From Actinomortierella ambigua (lineage: Eukaryota > Mortierellomycota > Mortierellomycetes > Mortierellales > Mortierellaceae), in NCBI GenBank assembly GCA_016098155.1, contig JAAAJB010000547.1, positions 1 through 23,591 on the forward strand: a stretch of DNA of 23,591 nt, in the 5' to 3' direction. Shown piece by piece: positions 19,242 through 23,591 of the stretch. Positions within the stretch are counted from its first letter, which is position 1. Every line of letters begins with the position of its first letter. Both the position numbers and the translations under genes were made by a program. The notes under the pieces are model-generated. The model saw only the letters and a program-made list of their open reading frames with translations. It made no database searches and was not told the DNA's origin.

Positions 19242-20717
19242 TTTTTTAAGGGTCAAAGCTCAAAAGAATAAGAGTAAGACCACAAGAACTTTGACTCACG
19301 AGGAGGCCACACAATTGTACGACAGAAACAGGGCCTACCTGCCAACTGCCACCCGTCCTGCTGCCTTCTGCCTCGAAATGAAAATGTATGTACCACCAGA
19401 CTGGGAGAATTAGAGAGCGGCGTGTTGATGACAAACCACTTGGGCGACACTTCAAGCCCGTAGTCCACTCCAGCAACCAACAATGAGTGATTTTATTTAT
19501 CCTGGTCAACCAAATACGGGTATGCGAGTCTGTCTCTTGCTGCCCTTCATTGCTCTAGAGCCCGACAACTTAAAAGAAGCACTCCACTAATCTGGGCATG
19601 AATTCCTCTGTAGGAGATACAACAAGGGTTGCAAGATGAGTATACCCGTCGACATCTTGCGCCATGTTGCTCTGTTCTCCCTTTGCGCTCCTCTCTCTGT
19701 CTCTCTCTCTCACACACACACACACTCTCTCTCTACCAAAGGGCGTACATACGGGAGATAACGGCGATAACATGTCGTGGAGACGACCCTTGAAACACCG
19801 CTAGCGGACGTTTCAATGTGGGGTAATGTGGGACACGTGCGTGCTATGGTTTACTAGGAAAGAAGCTTGGGAACAGTCTACGAACTGCCACTTTCGTGAA
19901 TCAGCCGAAGCGCGCAAACCCCCCTCCCATGGCCATGGTTTGGAGGTTTCTGCAGCTCATGCGTGGGATTGACATGTCGGTGAGTGCCCCCCCCCGCCTC
20001 AACGAGAGAAGATGGCTCTCCATGCTAGTCAACAGGCGTGGGTATTGTGAACGGATGAATACAGGCGCCAGGAAACAACCAGCGTTGTTTGCACGCTCTT
20101 TGGTGAGACCAACATGTCACCAGCAGAGGTTCTCAAGGTTTCAGATGTCTCCAGGATCAAATCCACAAGAAATCTGTCTGAGAAATCCTTTTCTAGAATA
20201 CTTTAGGAGGAAATAGTACGACGAACCAGCAATACTTCTTCTTATCTGATCGTGGCAACTGGGCTATGCGAGAAGATCTGATTTGTGGGAATAAGGCTCA
20301 GCGCCCGTTCTCAAGGGAAAAGTACACTGTGCCAGTATCAAGGGTCGCTATTCACGTTCTCCCAGAATGAACCCTATGAACTCTATCCGCCTTGCAGCGC
20401 ATCGACGTATCTCTGCGCAGCAGCCTCTCTTATATCCCCTACAACACCTCGACCTCACTTACATATACGTTCACCGAAGGCCATATTGAACAGTTGCATG
20501 CCTTTCAGCTCCCCTTTAATATGGCGTGAATATGGTGGAGGTGTTGGACCAACCGCGCCCGCCATGGTGGTCGTGAATAGTCAAACATTAAAGACGTGTA
20601 ACTCTTTCGCGTTGGCTGCCTATCGGAGCCTCTTCGTAGCTCGGGTCCATATCGATGCAAAGTCCTAACATCAGCTAAAGGTGAGCTTGGCAGGTCGCGC
20701 TCTGCTGAGCAGCACTC

Positions 20718-21008
20718 CTGCTACGCCCACTCGAGCGCCTTGACATCGGTCTGCTCAACTCCTCGTCCTTGCTCGTATATCAATCCAAGGATCTTTTGCG
20801 CCCATTACCCAAGGATCGTCAGAGCCTTGGTCAGTCCTTGGTCGGCTTTCATTTGGTACGGTGTCCTCCTCGACGATGTTCTTCTCGACTCAATGGCAAA
20901 CCGGTGTACATCCTGGACAGCGCAAAAGTACAACCTGCGCTGCCAGCAACCGCTGTTTTGGAAAGCTACATCGCAGCCCTGAAAGCACTACGCGCATCGC
21001 TGCTCTGA
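20718..21008 (+). pseudogene. Possible coding relic or unannotated exon
   Basis: This frame is open from just after a TGA (20715-20717) to TGA (21006-21008), about 96 codons, with no ATG near its beginning. It reads like protein in places: LLVYQSKDLLRPLPKDRQSL, then NGKPVYILDSAKVQ and a Leu/Ala-rich C-terminal helix ending LKALRASLL. I do not recognise a family. It could be the last exon of a small gene, a decayed copy of a repetitive family, or chance. Confidence 0.25.
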
Positions 21009-22140
21009 CCTTGTTCGTGTATCCTTGCGAGATACGTTGCGCTGCTCAAGACAGCATCCGGTGTGACATAATGGGGAATGGTGATGAGATTAGGGAGCAT
21101 ACCAATCGACCAGATATACAGAGAGGGCTTCTGGTATGTTGAAACCTACGATTCTGCTATCTGGAATAAAGTCGTGACAATGGACTCTGCTCGAAAGGAA
21201 CGCTGCGCCTGGTACGATAGAGAAAGAAGAATTGGTCTCGCTCGCTCATGCACTCACACTCACACACCTCTCCCACATGTGCTGATGCGTGCCATTAGTG
21301 TTTTGCATTGGTCACTGTCTCCTTCTGGAATGGTCAGAGGTCACAGCTCGCGAAAATAACTAAGCTAGTGTGCCAGTATAGGGTGTTTGAGGTCTCGGCG
21401 GAGAGTAGACATGGCCCTCGTAGGAGAGAGTGAGATGAATGGTGGAGGAATGCTTGAATGAACCAAGAGAGGAGACCTTCATTTCCTGTTTACATGACCC
21501 TGCAGGAGCTAGGCAGTGTACGGTGGGCGGTGTGTGCAGTAACACATGGTGAAGGAGAGAGAGCCCTTCGAGAGAGATACATCAGACGCGTCTCAAACAA
21601 CTGCTAGAAAACAAACATTCTAGGATGCTGCTGGGAAGTCAAGTGCATAGTGGGGACAAAAGCAGATACTATTACTCACAGATGGTTGCATGCAACGTCA
21701 GGTCGAGTGCTCATGCCTCATGCCACAAGGAGGCTGCTCCTTTCACTGGTGAGTACCCTGGGCGGGCAAAAATAAATGCTAGAGGTGGGAAAGTGGTAGG
21801 CGAAGGGGGAGAGTGAGGCTCGGTATGGTTGTTGGCGCTCAAAGGAGTGCTATGGGTAGTGTGGATGTCACACCATCCTCTATCGCCGTTGTCCACCTGA
21901 CTCCTTCATACCATTCTCTCTCTCTGATAATGACCGTTGCCACCGCTGATGGGTGATGGCCACATTAAGAATAGAGAGAGAGGAAGATAGCAGTGGGTAG
22001 ATCCATCGAGTCCCGAGTAGGAGAGAGAACACGAGCAAGCCCATGGGGACAGAGAGGGATGCTGGAACCGAGCATCTACTATGGTAGAAGGGGCTTGGAG
22101 GGGCTTGGGGGAGGGGGAGGATATCTTACCATCTTGTCTG

Positions 22141-23420
22141 TGACGCCATATAAACACCCAGTCTGACTCGCCTTTTCCTTTCCTCTCTTTCTCTCCTGTC
22201 CACCACCCACTACCTCTCTCTCTCCTCTCCTCTCCTCTCCATCATTTACCACTTCTCTCAAACCACCACTCTCTGAGAACAAAGGTCAAGGTAAGCACTC
22301 CCACCCTCTCCTTCTTTGTCTGTGCCTCTTCCCACCCTGTCCCTCTCTTTACAGCTTGCTACGCCTTCTCGACCCCACCCTACCTTCTGGTCCTCCACCA
22401 TCTCTCCCTGTGCCTTATTTGTGCCTTGGAGGCAGCCACCTTTACAATTGTCATTACCACCTTTGCTACCACATATTCCAACACCTTTTCTACCAGCTTT
22501 CTCTCCACGCCTACCTTCCTCTTCACTGTGCACACCATGGCGTAACGACCACAGTTTTGGGAGAAGAATGAGGGTATCTGACTGAGTCGCTTTGTTTTCT
22601 GTTGCTTAAGGCTCTGTTTGCAACCTTCGACCTTCTCTCTGCCATGGTCATTTCTGTATTTCTGTTGCTTTCATCTCTCTTTTCTGCAATCCTCAAAGAC
22701 CCTCTTCCATTATCTATCTTCCCTCTTCCACCATCACCTTCTCTCTCTCTCGGCCAAAGCGAGTGGGGATGGGTTGTTCATGTTGGCCTCGTCAGCTACC
22801 GTTTGTTTGCTTGCCATCTTCCCCATCTGTGATACTCTTAACACCTTTGAAGGCGCGGTGGGCGCTGCACTTTATTTTTCTTCCATTTCCTTGCCCCTTC
22901 TCTATTTCTTTTCGCCATTTGGCATCATTGTCTTACAAACCAGGGGGTGTTATCCTGCCCTCAGCTACCCTTCCTCCCCTCCCCCCTTGAGGTTCTACTT
23001 TTTCTGCTGCTGGCAAGCTTGGGGCTTCTTTTCCACTCTCTTCTGCAGTGTTTTCTTCGCTTACTTTCTTGCTTGGCTCTCCGTTTCATTCTCTTCTTGT
23101 CAGCGCTTTTTTTGGCCAGTTTTGTATATTTGTCCACGGTGCAGAAGCAGAAATATATCCAGTCTGAAGCACGCTTGGAAAATTGCTGCAGAGAGGAGTC
23201 TGCGAGCGGTGGTGAAAAATGAGTCGATCTCTCTCTTCTCTCAGAGCGATCGACCTACTTGTTCTGATCACTTATTGTCCATCCTCCCAGCTCTATACGA
23301 TCCTTTTCTGCCACATACACTCACCCGAAACCTTTTCCTTCTCCCTATACTCATCCGACTCTTCCCTTTTTGTTATACACAGGCCTCTGTCCAAAAAAAA
23401 AAAAAAAAAAAATCTCCCAA
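22141..23420 (+). promoter_or_regulatory. Promoter, long pyrimidine-rich leader and probable 5'UTR intron of the right-edge gene
   Basis: A TATA element (CCATATAAACACC, about 22146-22158) is followed by a CT-dominated leader. A strong donor CAAG|GTAAGC lies at 22291. Two acceptors could pair with it: TTTACAG at 22354 (64-nt intron) or TATACACAG at 23382 (1092-nt intron), the latter preceded by a pyrimidine tract. Several upstream ATGs in between, for example a five-codon uORF at 22568-22585, would be removed with the longer intron. An A20 tract (23393-23412) precedes the start codon. The 268-codon open frame across this stretch starts at a non-ATG codon and reflects base composition. Confidence 0.5.
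23393..23412. repeat. A20 homopolymer next to a start codon
   Basis: Twenty consecutive A residues end 8 nt before the ATG at 23421. Between the tract and the ATG lies only TCTCCCAA. Confidence 0.9.
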
Positions 23421-23591
23421 ATGACGAGCAGGTAAGACACAACCATGCCACTTTTTCTCTGCCCTGTCTGCATGAATGAGAGGTAATATGTTGTTATTCA
23501 CATATGTCATCACTTGCCCCTTCTTTCACACTGGCGACAGGCAAGGCCCACCCTCGGGCCCCCTGCTTGTCCACCCGTCAAGTGCGTGTCT
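23421..23591 (+). CDS. Start of an unidentified gene (5' partial, two exons seen)
   Basis: The first coding exon is only 11 nt: ATG ACG AGC AG at 23421-23431, followed by a GTAAGA donor at 23432. The acceptor is GCGACAG at 23540 after a CT-rich tract, giving a 109-nt intron. Joining in phase 2 yields MTSRQGPPSGPLLVHPSSAC, open to the end of the window. The start context is CCCAAATG. The position, after a TATA element and long leader, fits a translation start. Without more downstream sequence the product cannot be named; the Pro/Ser-rich N-terminus is uninformative. The model rests only on splice consensus and frame. Confidence 0.5.

Larger units (their letters stand above)
18950..22140. other. 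Gene-poor 3.2-kb interval
   Basis: Apart from the HPP promoter end (to about 19250), no exon chain with recognisable motifs was found on either strand. Simple repeats are few: (CA)n/(CT)n around 19697-19734, a GAGA run near 21555, and purine-rich stretches after 21960. Several plus-strand frames are open for 60-127 codons between 20285 and 21359, but most begin without ATG and overlap each other. I found no terminal inverted repeats, LTR or transposase motifs by eye. Confidence 0.5.

Noticed and set aside
22618..23424. 268-codon hydrophobic plus-strand frame resembling a membrane protein
   Set aside because: It starts at a non-ATG codon, has Phe/Leu/Ser composition expected from CT-rich DNA, lies in the leader/intron region, and ends in the A20 tract as a Lys run.

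Overview
The window is a piece of a eukaryotic nuclear chromosome, most likely from a filamentous early-diverging fungus. My best guess is Mortierellaceae or a relative, which is inference and not proven by any marker here. The evidence is a set of spliced genes with introns of about 70-370 nt (GTAAGT/GTATGT-type donors, TAG or CAG acceptors), pyrimidine-rich leaders before the start codons, ordinary fungal housekeeping proteins, and much Ser/Thr/Gln low-complexity coding sequence with CA, GA and CT microsatellites in introns. No bacterial, phage, CRISPR or intact mobile element was found.

Layout from left to right: (1) 48-829, minus, an EMAPII-type tRNA-binding protein that runs off the left edge through an intron. 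(2) 974-2383, minus, a Ser/Gln-rich protein of unknown function with a mitochondrial-like N-terminus. (3) 2642-7763, minus, a six-exon gene for a 1500-residue FGD-type protein: RhoGEF(DH)-PH-FYVE plus a second, degenerate FYVE-like finger. (4) 9590-10384, minus, an unknown 264-residue protein. (5) 12122-13907, plus, CCT7, the eta subunit of the cytosolic TRiC/CCT chaperonin, with an unresolved small first coding exon upstream, possibly at 11510. (6) 14269-16713, plus, a five-exon GRASP/Grh1 Golgi protein. (7) 17113-18949, minus, a three-exon HPP-family membrane protein convergent with GRASP. (8) 18950-22140, about 3.2 kb with no convincing gene, only possible coding relics. (9) 22141-23591, plus, a TATA element, a long pyrimidine-rich leader with a probable 5'UTR intron, and the first two coding exons of a gene leaving the right edge.

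I rebuilt the exon structures by hand from splice-site consensus, reading-frame continuity and family motifs. Joined exons restore the expected domain motifs: the FYVE Cys pairs, both GRASP PDZ halves, the HPP signature and the CCT apical/ATP motifs.

The genes do not form a pathway cluster. FGD-like (Rho/PI3P) and GRASP (Golgi, unconventional secretion) both act on endomembranes, but that is shared cell biology, not evidence of linkage. The most notable items are the FGD-like protein (second zinc finger instead of the second PH domain of animal FGDs, two long low-complexity insertions inside the DH domain), the GRASP with a myristoylation signal and a 420-residue tail, and the right-edge gene whose ATG sits 8 nt after an A20 tract in an 11-nt coding exon.
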